From Ehrlichia japonica (GTDB taxonomy: Bacteria > Pseudomonadota > Alphaproteobacteria > Rickettsiales > Anaplasmataceae): a stretch of 64,000 bases of DNA. A program made the translations under genes and the position numbers. Every line of letters starts with the position of its first letter. Position 1 is the stretch's first letter. The DNA lies in contig NZ_CP007474.1 in assembly GCF_000632845.1 (NCBI RefSeq), forward strand, positions 310,001-374,000. The letters run 5' to 3'. The notes below the pieces were generated by a model. It saw only the letters and a program-made list of their open reading frames with translations, had not been told where the DNA came from and did no database searches. Positions 18,438 through 27,561 of this stretch are shown here, piece by piece.

Positions 18438-21400
18438 TTAGGTGTTTGCCACATTTTTATATGATTGTATTTTCATATTACTGAATTTCTTATAACTCTG
18501 TTCAAGTGTGTTTAAATCAATGGAATACATATCTTCTATCATAAGGATATTTGTAGAGGTTATCTTACCTATATTTGCATGTGGAATTTCTTTGAATATT
18601 GCTTCAAATTCTTGCTTGTTATGTTTCCCTATTGTTACTAAAATCCTGCTTTGTGATTCTGAAAATAAAATAACTTTTTCTTTTAAATCGTTATTCTTAA
18701 TATTGCATGTTGGTATTGATGATAAACTAATTTCGGCTCCAAGTTGTCCTCCAATAAGTGATTTTACTAAGCTTATTATCATTCCGCCTAAGTTGACTGC
18801 AATTGCTGATGCTATAAGATTTGCATTGATAGCCTTATTATAAGATGTATATAATTTTTTAGCATGTTCAGCATGTACTTGTGGTACATTATTATTTTCT
18901 ATGCCGCTATATTTTTGATATTCAGAACCTCCAAGCTCATCATAAGTTGTACCTAGTATGTATATTAAATCTCCTGGACTTTTCACATCAAGTGTTACAG
19001 CATTCTCTATATTTTCTATGATTCCAAGAGTAGAAATTAAAAGTGAAGGTGGAGCCGAAATGTTAATTTGTTCTCCTTTACTATTATATCCTTTAAAATC
19101 ATTAAACATGCTATCTTTACCAGAAATAAAAGGTGTTCTAAATGCTGTGGCATAGTCATAACATGCTCGTGCTGCATTTTTTAACTGCCATAATCGTTGT
19201 GGGTTTGTTGAATCACACCAACAGAAGTTATCTAATAATGCTAAGTGGTTAAAATTTCCTCCTATTGTAACATAATTGCGTATAGCAGTATCTATTGCAC
19301 AAGCTGCCATGTGATATGTGCTTATTTCTCCATAACTTGACCCTAATCCATGCGATTTTACTATTCCTCTTTTTGATGATAATATTGGTCTAATAACTAT
19401 TGCATCTCCGTTTACTCTTCCTATACCTTGAATAGGTTTGATTACAGATGTGCCTTGTACTTCGTGATCATATTGTAGGGATATGAATTCTTTACTACAT
19501 ATGTTCATTCTTTGTACAATCTCATTTAACTCAATTTCTAATGGTTTATCGCACTTTTGGTGAGGTATTGGTATTGATTCTGTGGTTTTTAGCCATGGGC
19601 TAGTTTGTAAGTGGGTTTTCGGAACACCATTGTGCAAAAAATCTACGTCTATATCCATAATAATGGATCCATTATATAGTACTACAGCCTTATTACTGTT
19701 GTTGAATTCTCCAATGATACTAATTTCAACATCATGTTTTTTCATTACTTTTTCAAATGTTGGAAATTTGCTAGGAGAAACAGCAAAAGTTATCCTTTCT
19801 TGAGATTCTGAAACCCAAATCTCCCAGGGTAACATATTGTCATGTTTAAGTAACACTTTATCCAGTTCTACTGTAAACCCATTGTGACCCATTTCTCCTA
19901 CAGAAGAAGATAGTCCGCCAGCCCCATTATCAGTTATTGCATTGTATAAACCTAGATCTCGTGCTTCTTTAATTATTGCATCAGATAGCTTTTTTTGAGT
20001 AATAGGGTCTCCTATTTGTACTGCTGTACTATTGCTGTTATGTTCAGTTAACGCGTTAGATGAGAAGGTAGCACCATGTATTCCATCTTTTCCTGTTCTA
20101 CCTCCTGCTATAACTATATAGTCTCCATTGTGAGGACTTTTTAAATGTGATAGTGAGTTGTTAATTATACGTGGCATAATACCAGTGCATCCTACAAAAA
20201 CTAATGGTTTACTACAAAATCTGTCATCAAAGTACACAGATCCTAAGCTTGTTGGTATCCCAGAGCAATTTCCACCAGAATTTACACCTTTTATTACTCC
20301 GTCCATTATTGTATTAGATGACAATGTTTTTACTGTGCAGGATTTATCCCTATATAATTCTTCATCTGATTCGGAAAAGCAAAAATAGTAGGCATTTAGT
20401 ATTGGTTTTGCTCCTTTACCAAATCCAATTATATCTCTATTTACTCCTAATATTCCAGTAATTGCTCCTCCAAATGGATCAAGTGCTGATGGACTGTTAT
20501 GTGTTTCTACTTTATCTGCAATAATAAAATCATCATCAAATACTATTGCTCCTGCATTATCAGAAAATGTGGATATACATATTTCTGAGTTTATTTCATA
20601 TGTTGCACGTTTTATGTAGTGCTTGTAAAGCCCATCTGTAATTTCATCTATAGGAGAGGAAAAGATATTATGTTTACAATGTTCTGACCAAGTTTGTGCT
20701 AATGTTTCAAGTTCAATATCATTAGGATTACGTTGAATTTTTTTAAAGTATACCTGAATAGCCTGCATTGCTTCTAATGATAGATTTAAGGCTCCTCGAC
20801 CATTAATTCCATGTCTACTGATTTGTATTAATTCATGATCTTGAATATTTAGATCTATAGAAGTCACATATGTGTCTTGTTTTTTATCTTGTGGAAAAAG
20901 GTCTTCATACTTAATATATGGGATTAGAAATATACTGTTATGTGTAGAAGAGTCAGTATATATATTATTTAGATTCGATATCTGTTTATTTCCAAAGAAT
21001 CTTACTTTAAATGCTCCTCCTTTTGCAAAAGATAATTTATAGTACTCTATTAACGGATTAAATAGTTTAAGTATGTCTTCTTCTTGTGGTATGGGTCCTT
21101 GTCCAAATGTAACTTTGGAAGTGAATACATCTACTGCTGTTTTATATTCTAGCATTTCATTTATTATGCATTTGGTAGTATTACCAACATTATCAGTGAC
21201 TCTAGGTAAGAAACATCTCTCTAATGACCAGTCCGCTTTGAAAGTATTAAGTAGATTATAATTAGTATTAGTGGTTACTTCTTTATAATTCAGCTCTATA
21301 TTATCATATATGAAAGCAAAGAATTGTTGTGTTATTGGATTGGTTAGCACAGAGCCTATTTTATTAATAATTGCTGAGTCTAAATTATGTTGAACATTTA

Positions 21401-21476
21401 TTGTGTAAACCGTAACATCATTGCTCGTGTAGTTTTCTGGTAGTACTTTATCTGCTATGCCAATACGTATAATCAT
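18438..21476 (-). CDS. purL: Phosphoribosylformylglycinamidine synthase, synthetase subunit
   Basis: Converts FGAR to FGAM using ammonia supplied by the glutaminase PurQ. At 1012 residues it is longer than the small PurL (about 740) and shorter than the fused enzyme (about 1290). It has an N-terminal PurS-like region (about 1-210) but no C-terminal glutaminase domain. Key segments are the linker LAQTWSEHCKHNIF, KVETHNSPSALDPFGGAITGILGVNRD, GGRTGKDGIHGATFSS, NGAGGLSSSVGEMG and the second-half FISGKDSMFNDF with LGGSEYQ. The separate purQ is at 30577 on the other strand. The gene is isolated, with long spacers on both sides. Confidence 0.97.
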   Translation of the reverse strand: MIIRIGIADKVLPENYTSNDVTVYTINVQHNLDSAIINKIGSVLTNPITQQFFAFIYDNIELNYKEVTTNTNYNLLNTFKADWSLERCFLPRVTDNVGNTTKCIINEMLEYKTAVDVFTSKVTFGQGPIPQEEDILKLFNPLIEYYKLSFAKGGAFKVRFFGNKQISNLNNIYTDSSTHNSIFLIPYIKYEDLFPQDKKQDTYVTSIDLNIQDHELIQISRHGINGRGALNLSLEAMQAIQVYFKKIQRNPNDIELETLAQTWSEHCKHNIFSSPIDEITDGLYKHYIKRATYEINSEICISTFSDNAGAIVFDDDFIIADKVETHNSPSALDPFGGAITGILGVNRDIIGFGKGAKPILNAYYFCFSESDEELYRDKSCTVKTLSSNTIMDGVIKGVNSGGNCSGIPTSLGSVYFDDRFCSKPLVFVGCTGIMPRIINNSLSHLKSPHNGDYIVIAGGRTGKDGIHGATFSSNALTEHNSNSTAVQIGDPITQKKLSDAIIKEARDLGLYNAITDNGAGGLSSSVGEMGHNGFTVELDKVLLKHDNMLPWEIWVSESQERITFAVSPSKFPTFEKVMKKHDVEISIIGEFNNSNKAVVLYNGSIIMDIDVDFLHNGVPKTHLQTSPWLKTTESIPIPHQKCDKPLEIELNEIVQRMNICSKEFISLQYDHEVQGTSVIKPIQGIGRVNGDAIVIRPILSSKRGIVKSHGLGSSYGEISTYHMAACAIDTAIRNYVTIGGNFNHLALLDNFCWCDSTNPQRLWQLKNAARACYDYATAFRTPFISGKDSMFNDFKGYNSKGEQINISAPPSLLISTLGIIENIENAVTLDVKSPGDLIYILGTTYDELGGSEYQKYSGIENNNVPQVHAEHAKKLYTSYNKAINANLIASAIAVNLGGMIISLVKSLIGGQLGAEISLSSIPTCNIKNNDLKEKVILFSESQSRILVTIGKHNKQEFEAIFKEIPHANIGKITSTNILMIEDMYSIDLNTLEQSYKKFSNMKIQSYKNVANT

Positions 21477-22059
21477 GACTAATTGTTGATTAAGTAATAT
21501 GTTTACACTGTATAATAATTAGGGGTAATTTCAAATATATTATTAATGCTTCTAGTAATTATTCATAATTACAGTAAGTAATAAAATGATACTATTGTGA
21601 GATTTATCCCTGTGTTTAGAGTTTAAGTAAAGGATTATTAATATTTTAGTTGATAATCTATCAGTATTATTAAAGTAATGATTTTGTAAAATTAGAAATA
21701 ATTGAAGTATATTATGAATAATAAGAGGCAATAAGTGATCTTATTATGAAGAGTTAAAGTAAAGGAATTATAATGTTTAAGTCATCTATCAATATCGTGA
21801 GGGAACATGTATAGTTGCAGGATAAGTGTCTTTGCGTAATTTTAGTACTTTTTATAGTATGGAACTATTAATATATGTGTGGAAATTATTTCATATTTCT
21901 TAATCTTTTATCCTAATAAAGAGCTAGATCTTGAATTAGCTTTTATATAAGATAGGTCTTTATTATTGTATATTTGGGGTTATAGTAGGTTTTGTATTGT
22001 AATCACATTATCAAGTTTGTGCTATCTATGATTTTACAGTGTGTAAATGTTTAATACAG
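21477..22059. other. Spacer between purL and the rnpB region
   Basis: About 580 bp of AT-rich DNA containing the purL promoter region. No reading frame or RNA was recognised. Confidence 0.45.
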
Positions 22060-22200
22060 AAAAGGACATAATTTTAATGTATTTAACTTTGTATAGCAAT
22101 GTGGTAGAGAGTGTTTTTTATATTTACTAGGTAAAACTGAGTTGAAGTTTGTTTGTAATTATTCATCTGAAATGAATATTAATCTTATAGTGTATGGGTA
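22060..22200 (-). pseudogene. Decayed partial duplicate of rnpB (3' end)
   Basis: TTTACTAGGTAAAACTGAG (22123) and AATTATTCATCTGAAATGAA (22158) align with TTTGCCAGGTAAAAATAAGC and AGTTATTCATCTGGGATAGA in the 3' part of rnpB. The offset is a constant 197-199 bp. The match continues weakly to the left (ACATAATTTTAAT versus ACATAGTTTTAAT) and stops near 22195. It lacks the catalytic core and so cannot make RNase P RNA. It is probably a remnant of a tandem duplication spanning the rnpB 3' end. Confidence 0.6.
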
Positions 22201-22320
22201 TTGAATATAAAATAGATATGTAGTAATTTCAATTATTTTGTCATAAATAAAAAAACATAGTTTTAATTATTTGATTTTGTTAAGTTAGGTGTAGTTTATA
22301 GTGAATAGCATTTTTACAGT

Positions 22321-22660
22321 TTGCCAGGTAAAAATAAGCCGGATTCTGTTTATGTAGTTATTCATCTGGGATAGACATCACTATCTACCTCACGCGACTC
22401 ACCTGGGTAATTGTGAGGGAAAAGCACAATACCTCCTCTTAGTCTTGCTCCTGGTGGTGGTTGCCTAGCTACTATATGTTACCATAAGTACGGTGTGCTC
22501 TTACCACACCTTTTCACCCTTACCTTGAAACAAGGCGGTTATTTTCTGTAGCCCTTACCTGGAGTCACCTCCGACAGGGATTACCTGTCACCATTTTCCC
22601 TTGGAGTCCGGACTTTCCTCTGTATTCTATAATACAGCAACTACTCTTTTACCTGACAAG
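22321..22660 (-). ncRNA. rnpB: RNase P RNA, bacterial class A
   Basis: Catalytic RNA that removes 5' leaders from pre-tRNA. On the minus strand the 5' side carries GAGGAAAGTCCGGACTCC (about 22604-22622) and the 3' side ends with ACAGAATCCGGCTTATTTTT (about 22331-22350), the most conserved bacterial RNase P RNA elements. The ends pair as helix P1: TTGTCAGGTAAAA at the 5' end with TTTTACCTGGCAA at the 3' end. This sets the limits to about 22321-22660, some 340 nt, a normal size. A perfect TATAAT lies just upstream. The spacer on the 3' side carries a decayed duplicate, and the 5' flank is the start of the bioB-derived tandem array. Confidence 0.96.
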
Positions 22661-22662
22661 CT

Positions 22663-22690
22663 ATTATAATTTCTAATTGTATTAAGTAAA
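22663..22690 (-). promoter_or_regulatory. Putative sigma-70 promoter of rnpB
   Basis: On the minus strand a perfect -10 TATAAT (22668-22663) lies a few bases before the RNA 5' end. A -35-like TTTACT (22690-22685) sits upstream with a 16-bp spacer. The -35 element lies within the first unit of the neighbouring tandem array, so the array forms the upstream promoter context. Confidence 0.55.
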
Positions 22691-23470
22691 TGATTAATTT
22701 TGTAAATTTAAAAGAATGTAGATTTGAAGCTGTGCCAATAGTTTTGTATCATTGTTGCAGTTGAGTGTTGGAAGTTGTAAGTAATTTGACTAAAGTATAG
22801 GTCTTTCTGTAGTTCTACATATTTAGTTATATTAAGTAAATGGTTAATTTTGTAGATTTAAAAGAATGTAGATTTGGAGTTGTGGCAATAGTTTTGTATT
22901 GTTGTTGCGCTTGAATATTTAAGAGTTGTAAGTAATTTGACTAAAGTATAGGTCTTTCTGTAGTTTCACATATTTAGTTATATTAAGTAAATGATTAATT
23001 TTGTAAATTTAAAAGAATGTAGATTTGAAGCTGTGCCAATGGTTTTGTATCATTGTTGCAGTTGAGTGTTGGAAGTTGTAAGTAATTTGACTAAAGTATA
23101 GGTCTTTCTGTAGTTCTACATATTTAGTTATATTAAGTAAATGGTTAATTTTGTAGATTTAAAAGAATGTAGATTTGGAGTTGTGGCAATAGTTTTGTAT
23201 TGTTGTTGCGCTTGAATATTTAAGAGTTGTAAGTAATTTGACTAAAGTATAGGTCTTTCTGTAGTTTCACATATTTAGTTATATTAAGTAAATGATTAAT
23301 TTTGTAAATTTAAAAGAATGTAGATTTGAAGCTGTGCCAATGGTTTTGTATCGTTGTTGCAGTTGAGTGTTGGAAGTTGTAAATAATTTGATAAAGTATA
23401 GGTCTTTCTGTAGTTTCACATATGTAGTTGTATTAAGTGAATGATTAATTTTGTGACTTGAAAAGTACAG
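22681..23470. repeat. Higher-order tandem array of alternating 150/151-bp units (A-B-A-B-A) derived from the bioB 3' end
   Basis: Units begin with ATTAAGTAAATG at 22681, 22831, 22982, 23132 and 23283, and a sixth start (ATTAAGTGAATG, 23432) runs into bioB. Units alternate between type A (GATTTGAAGCTGTGCCAAT) and type B (GATTTGGAGTTGTGGCAAT), giving a 301-bp dimer period. The two B units look identical and A1 and A2 differ at one base, while A3 is more diverged. Within a unit, TTGTATCATTGTTGCAGTTG and the following GTTGGAAGTTGT match the coding end of bioB (TTTTATCATTGTTACAATCA, GTTAGGAGTTGT, from about 23505), in the same order and spacing after the shared TTAATTTTGT at the stop. Confidence 0.93.
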
Positions 23471-24425
23471 GTGCTTTTGTCTTTACTCCAAGCTTGGATA
23501 AAAGATTTTTATCATTGTTACAATCAGAGTTAGGAGTTGTTAATAACTTCTCTCCACAAAATATAGAATTTGCTCCTGCAAATAAACATAATACTTGCAT
23601 TTCTTCTGACATATCTCCTCGTCCTGCAGCAAGACGTATATATGATTTTGGCATTAAAATGCGTGCTACAGCTATAACTCTTATAAAATCTATGTTGTCT
23701 ATTTTGCTGTTACTTTCAAAAGGTGTTCCTTTTATTGGAACTAATCTATTAATAGGTACAGAACGTGGATGTTGCTTTAAATTTGCTAAAGTTAATAGCA
23801 TCTTGGCTCTATCTTCAACACTTTCACCAAGACCTAAAATGCCTCCAGAGCATATGTTGATTCCTGCTTCATGTATATTATTCAAGCTAGTTAACCTATC
23901 ATCGTAATTACGTGTAGTAGTTACATTATGATAAAAATCACGTGATGTATCAATGTTATGATTATAAAAATCTAGACCTGCATCTTTTAATTTCTTTGCT
24001 TGGTCTAAAGTTACCATACCTAGGGAAGCACAGCTCTCTAGTTTTTCACTTTTTATTAGCTCGATAATATTGCAAATGTACTCTATATCTCTGTTTCTTA
24101 ATTGACGCCATGCTGCTGCAAAGCAAAACCTATCTGCTCCGTTATTTTTAGCTGTTTGTATAGCTTTTTTTATGGATTCAATATCAAGTAAAGATTCTTT
24201 TTGTAACCCTGTCTTATAATGTGCACTTTGCGAGCAATACCTGCAATTTTCTGGACAACCACCGGTTTTAATACTTAATAGCGCAGCAACTTGTACCTCG
24301 TTATTGTTAAAAAATTGCCTATGTATTAAATGAGACTGTAATATCAAATCATTAAATGGAGTATTAAAAAGTTCTAATATTTCATCTAATTGCCAATTGT
24401 TTCTTACTGAAGTGCATGTACTCAT
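23445..24425 (-). CDS. bioB: Biotin synthase
   Basis: Radical-SAM enzyme that inserts sulfur into dethiobiotin. It has 326 residues. The SAM-cluster cysteines are C57, C61 and C64 in [11 protein letters not shown]. Further family blocks are the [12 protein letters not shown] segment, [42 protein letters not shown] and [12 protein letters not shown] with [14 protein letters not shown]. The ATG overlaps the stop of the small gene at 24422-24643 by 4 bp (ATGA), which indicates translational coupling. The stop codon and last codons lie in the end unit of the 150-bp tandem array. Ehrlichia makes its own biotin, unlike many Rickettsia. Confidence 0.97.
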   Translation of the reverse strand: MSTCTSVRNNWQLDEILELFNTPFNDLILQSHLIHRQFFNNNEVQVAALLSIKTGGCPENCRYCSQSAHYKTGLQKESLLDIESIKKAIQTAKNNGADRFCFAAAWRQLRNRDIEYICNIIELIKSEKLESCASLGMVTLDQAKKLKDAGLDFYNHNIDTSRDFYHNVTTTRNYDDRLTSLNNIHEAGINICSGGILGLGESVEDRAKMLLTLANLKQHPRSVPINRLVPIKGTPFESNSKIDNIDFIRVIAVARILMPKSYIRLAAGRGDMSEEMQVLCLFAGANSIFCGEKLLTTPNSDCNNDKNLLSKLGVKTKAPVLFKSQN

Positions 24426-24643
24426 TTTTGTGATAACTGTTCTTCAATTTTATTTTGTTTTGATGCTATTTCTTTGACAGAATTATTTAAAGCGTTAAAT
24501 TCATCTTGACTGACAAAACCATTGTTTCTTAAGTACGCAGATAAACACTTTTTAACTGCCTTATTAGCAACACCAAGTGTACCTATGGCTACCCCAAAGA
24601 GTGACACGCTTATTCTTGAGATATCATGTAGAAAAAATCTCAT
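24422..24643 (-). CDS. Small protein with C-terminal coiled coil, UbiK/BMFP-like
   Basis: A 73-residue protein. The N-terminal part (about 10-30, [20 protein letters not shown]) is weakly hydrophobic. The C-terminal part (about 42-73, [27 protein letters not shown]) is a heptad coiled coil preceded by the (R/S)xxEF pattern seen in UbiK/BMFP accessory factors. The assignment is tentative because the family is short and variable. The gene overlaps bioB by 4 bp and is upstream of it, so the two are coupled. A role in ubiquinone synthesis or membrane association would have no obvious link to biotin. Confidence 0.55.
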   Translation of the reverse strand: MRFFLHDISRISVSLFGVAIGTLGVANKAVKKCLSAYLRNNGFVSQDEFNALNNSVKEIASKQNKIEEQLSQK

Positions 24644-24794
24644 AAAACACCTGCCTATAACTAAAGAAATCTATAAACGTTTTATTCTCATTAGGTTAGG
24701 TTATGCTATTCAATTTTAGTAAAACGGTCAACTAATTTTTTAAATATTTTGATAATCTACGGTACTGATTATGAGTTTTTATGTAACGATCATT

Positions 24795-25250
24795 TCAGTA
24801 TATTTTTCCTCCTATTACTCCTATTATGTGGGTTACTTCATTATTTTTACCAATAGGTAGTAGACACTGTCTTATTTTTATGTAATTTCCATCAGCACTT
24901 TCAGTTTCTGATTCATCTATGATCGGTTCTTGATTTTCTACGATTGATTCTAAATAATCAAATAAATTTTCTATAACTTGTGGGAAAAAAAGCTTAATAT
25001 TTTGTGATTCAGCATAAACCTTAATATTTGACTGATACAGCTCCATAGCTCTTTCTCCAATATAAATGCAGCTGTACTTTTGATGCTCTGTATCATTTCT
25101 TACTTCAATAATAAAACAGTTAGGCCAAATTTCTCTGATTTCTTCTTGTTCAATTTCCTCTAGCTGAGGAAATGCTCTGTTGTTGCATAACTGATTCCAA
25201 TATGCAAGTAGTATTTTTATTGCTCTTCTTTCTGATACATATTCTGACAT
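24795..25250 (-). CDS. PAS_5-family single-domain protein
   Basis: A 151-residue cytoplasmic protein matching the alphaproteobacterial PAS_5 family pattern. It starts with a helix ending LLAYWNQLCNNRAFPQLEEIEQEEI (family: L-x-Y-W-x-x-L-R-G-x-R-x-x-P-x-R-x-D-I-D-P-x-E-I), then WPNCFIIEV, YSCIYIGERAMELY and the closing strand IKIRQCLLPIGKN with IIGVIGG. These proteins carry one PAS fold and no output domain; their ligand is unknown. It is separated from both neighbours by 150-370 bp and is probably transcribed alone. Confidence 0.75.
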   Translation of the reverse strand: MSEYVSERRAIKILLAYWNQLCNNRAFPQLEEIEQEEIREIWPNCFIIEVRNDTEHQKYSCIYIGERAMELYQSNIKVYAESQNIKLFFPQVIENLFDYLESIVENQEPIIDESETESADGNYIKIRQCLLPIGKNNEVTHIIGVIGGKIY

Positions 25251-25616
25251 CTATAACCTTGATCTTATGATGAACATGAAAAATTTACAGTAAATGTCTT
25301 TATTTTTTCTTACTTGTTCTAATTTTTATTTAATTGCAATCTATGTATATTAGCTCTAATGTAATAATGTATTTTTGTATAATGTTTTAAAAGAAGCAAT
25401 AACTTAACACTTTGATGAGTTGATAGTGAAAAATTATTTAGTCAATTGTTTTAATATACATGAAATATCTCTTTTTTTGTGTGTTTCTAAATTGATTTTC
25501 CAATTGTTGAGTTGCAGCTAGTAGATACTTTATGTGACTACAATATATTACTAGCTGATTTATATGGTAACAGGTTTTAGTGAAAAAATTGTTGACTACT
25601 GTGAACTTTTCTTAAA
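25251..25616. other. Spacer between PAS_5 gene and LytM-like lipoprotein gene
   Basis: About 370 bp of AT-rich DNA upstream of the PAS_5 gene. No feature could be supported. Confidence 0.4.
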
Positions 25617-26228
25617 TTACTTGCAATTGATATATAATAATGGGTTTACTGCCTTTCCACGTTTGCGCATAGCAAAACATAGATATGATTTGTTTTTTTG
25701 AGGGTTAGTACTTTTGATATGTCCTATAATTTGACCTTGTGTTACTTTATCACCTATTTTTACATCTATACTATCTAGATAAGAATATGTAGTTGTTGTG
25801 TTTTTGTTGTGCTCTATTATTATCATATTGCCATACCACTTTGGTCCTTTACCTACGTATAGTATTTTTCCAGCAGATGATGCTTTAACTTGTTGATCTC
25901 CATTAGATTTTATATTAATTCCCTCTTGACAATTCTTATCTTGATTATTTATGGAAAATTTTGACGTTATTATACCTTCTATAGGCATAGTAAAATTGCA
26001 GCTTTTATCAATAGCTTTCATTTCTTGATTTACTTTATAAGCGTCTTGGATTGGATGTGATTCTATATTTTCGCCTTTTTTAGCATCATACTTTATGAAT
26101 TGATATTCATTGGTATCATCTAATTCTTTTTTACCATGAAATTCTTCTCCTCTTAAGAAATAAGGAGCTGGTTTTTGTGTACAACCGAAGCATAATAGGG
26201 CAATCAATAGTGTTTTTCTTATTGTCAC
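25617..26228 (-). CDS. LytM/M23-fold lipoprotein with lost catalytic residues (NlpD-like)
   Basis: A lipoprotein signal with lipobox (IALLCFGC, cysteine at about residue 16) is followed by a linker and a C-terminal M23 fold (about 80-203). The fold is recognised from MPIEGIITSKFS, VKASSAGKILYVGKGPKWYGNMIIIEHN and IDVKIGDKVTQGQIIGHI. Zinc residues are replaced: the first H/D pair (usually H-x-G-x-D) reads EGINIK, the H-A-H-L position reads TYSYLDSI, and the final H-x-H-F-E reads SYLCFAMR. It is therefore likely a non-enzymatic NlpD/EnvC-type activator of a cell-wall amidase or a divisome factor. The start is GTG at 26228. It is divergent from glpX. Confidence 0.82.
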   Translation of the reverse strand: MTIRKTLLIALLCFGCTQKPAPYFLRGEEFHGKKELDDTNEYQFIKYDAKKGENIESHPIQDAYKVNQEMKAIDKSCNFTMPIEGIITSKFSINNQDKNCQEGINIKSNGDQQVKASSAGKILYVGKGPKWYGNMIIIEHNKNTTTTYSYLDSIDVKIGDKVTQGQIIGHIKSTNPQKNKSYLCFAMRKRGKAVNPLLYINCK

Positions 26229-26547
26229 ATGTACCTATGGTATACTGAGTGTTTATTAATACTATTAAATCTAATATATTATTCTGTTGTATGAATTTGG
26301 CAATGCAAAATTTATTTTAATTGGTAATTGCTTCTTGAAAGTAATTGTTGTAAAAACTTTTGTGTATTTTTAAAGTGTTTTTTATTAAATTAATTGCTTT
26401 AATACTTGTTTACTTATTGATTTGTTGTCAGTTTATCTAGTTATGTGTTGATATTAATTATAGTATAGAAAAATAGTATGATAGTTTGCTATAAGTATGT
26501 TTATAGTATTATGATGTGTTTTTATTATAGCTATATGGATTTTAATA
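26229..26547. other. Divergent spacer LytM-like gene / glpX
   Basis: About 320 bp of AT-rich DNA that must hold both promoters. No operator or RNA is evident. Confidence 0.4.
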
Positions 26548-27471
26548 ATGCAAGATTTAGGATTTAAGTTATTGTCAGTTACTGAGGCTGCAGCTTTAGC
26601 ATCTTATAAGTATCTTGGTGCAGGAAATGAAAAAGAGGCAGATCGTGTTGCTGTTGATGCTATGCGAAAGTCATTGAATTCATTGAAAATTAATGGGACT
26701 GTTGTTATTGGAGAAGGAGAGAGAGACAATGCTCCTATGCTATATATTGGAGAAAAAGTAGGTTCTGGTGGAATTGATGTTGATATTGCCCTTGATCCAC
26801 TTGAAGGTACTACTATGTGTGCTCATTATAAAAATGGGGCTATGTCTGTTCTTGCAATAGCAAAGAGAGGTGGGTTCTTGAATGCTCCTGATGTTTACAT
26901 GGAAAAGATTGCTGTAGGTCCTAATGTACCTAGAGATGCAGTATCTCTAAAATATGATATAAAAACAAATTTATATAATTTAGCTGAAGTGAAAAAATGT
27001 AAAGTAGATGAATTAGTTGTAACTGTTTTATATAGAGAAAGGCATTTGGAATTAATTAAGAGCATTAGAGAGTGTGGGGCTCATATAAAACTTATAGATG
27101 ATGGAGATATTTCAGCTGTAGTATCACTGGTGAAAGGTGTTCATGATTTATATGTTGGAATTGGAGGAGCTCCAGAAGGTGTACTTGCAGCATCTGCTTT
27201 ATTATCAATGGGTGGATACATGGAAGGTAAACTGATCTTTGATACAGAGTATTTGAAGGCAAGAGCAGAAAAATTTGGAATTAAAGATATAAATAAAATT
27301 TATTCTATAGAAGAAATGATAAAGTCTGAGGCAATTTTTGTAGCTACTGGGATTACTGATAGTACTTTGGTTCAAGGTATTAGGTGTTCACATAGATCTT
27401 TTGTTATGGAGTCTATAATCATTAGGCCAGCTAGTATTATGTATATTAATAATACTATACCTGAAGTATAA
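26548..27471 (+). CDS. glpX: Fructose-1,6-bisphosphatase class II
   Basis: Gluconeogenic phosphatase of the GlpX family, producing fructose-6-phosphate. It has 307 residues, somewhat shorter than E. coli GlpX (336). Visible motifs are the metal-binding VVIGEGERDNAPMLYIGE, DIALDPLEGTTMCA (D-P-x-E/D-G-T-T), YVGIGGAPEGVLAASAL and the C-terminal EAIFVATGITDSTLVQGI. The ATG at 26548 gives the standard N-terminus for this family. Its last quarter is duplicated in decayed form immediately downstream (27562 and later). Ehrlichia lacks glycolytic phosphofructokinase, so the enzyme supports gluconeogenesis from host amino acids; this is background knowledge. Confidence 0.95.
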   Translation: MQDLGFKLLSVTEAAALASYKYLGAGNEKEADRVAVDAMRKSLNSLKINGTVVIGEGERDNAPMLYIGEKVGSGGIDVDIALDPLEGTTMCAHYKNGAMSVLAIAKRGGFLNAPDVYMEKIAVGPNVPRDAVSLKYDIKTNLYNLAEVKKCKVDELVVTVLYRERHLELIKSIRECGAHIKLIDDGDISAVVSLVKGVHDLYVGIGGAPEGVLAASALLSMGGYMEGKLIFDTEYLKARAEKFGIKDINKIYSIEEMIKSEAIFVATGITDSTLVQGIRCSHRSFVMESIIIRPASIMYINNTIPEV

Positions 27472-27500
27472 GAGTTAGATTATTTTTATAAGTAGCATAG

Positions 27501-27528
27501 AACTTTGTGTAAATTTATAAAGTTTTTT
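27501..27528 (+). terminator. Possible intrinsic terminator after glpX
   Basis: AACTTT (27501-27506) pairs with AAAGTT (27519-27524) over a 12-nt loop and is followed directly by a T-run. It lies 30 bp past the glpX stop. The stem is short and AT-rich. Confidence 0.4.
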
Positions 27529-27561
27529 CTATGGAAAGAACATGTGTAATTATTTTATCCA

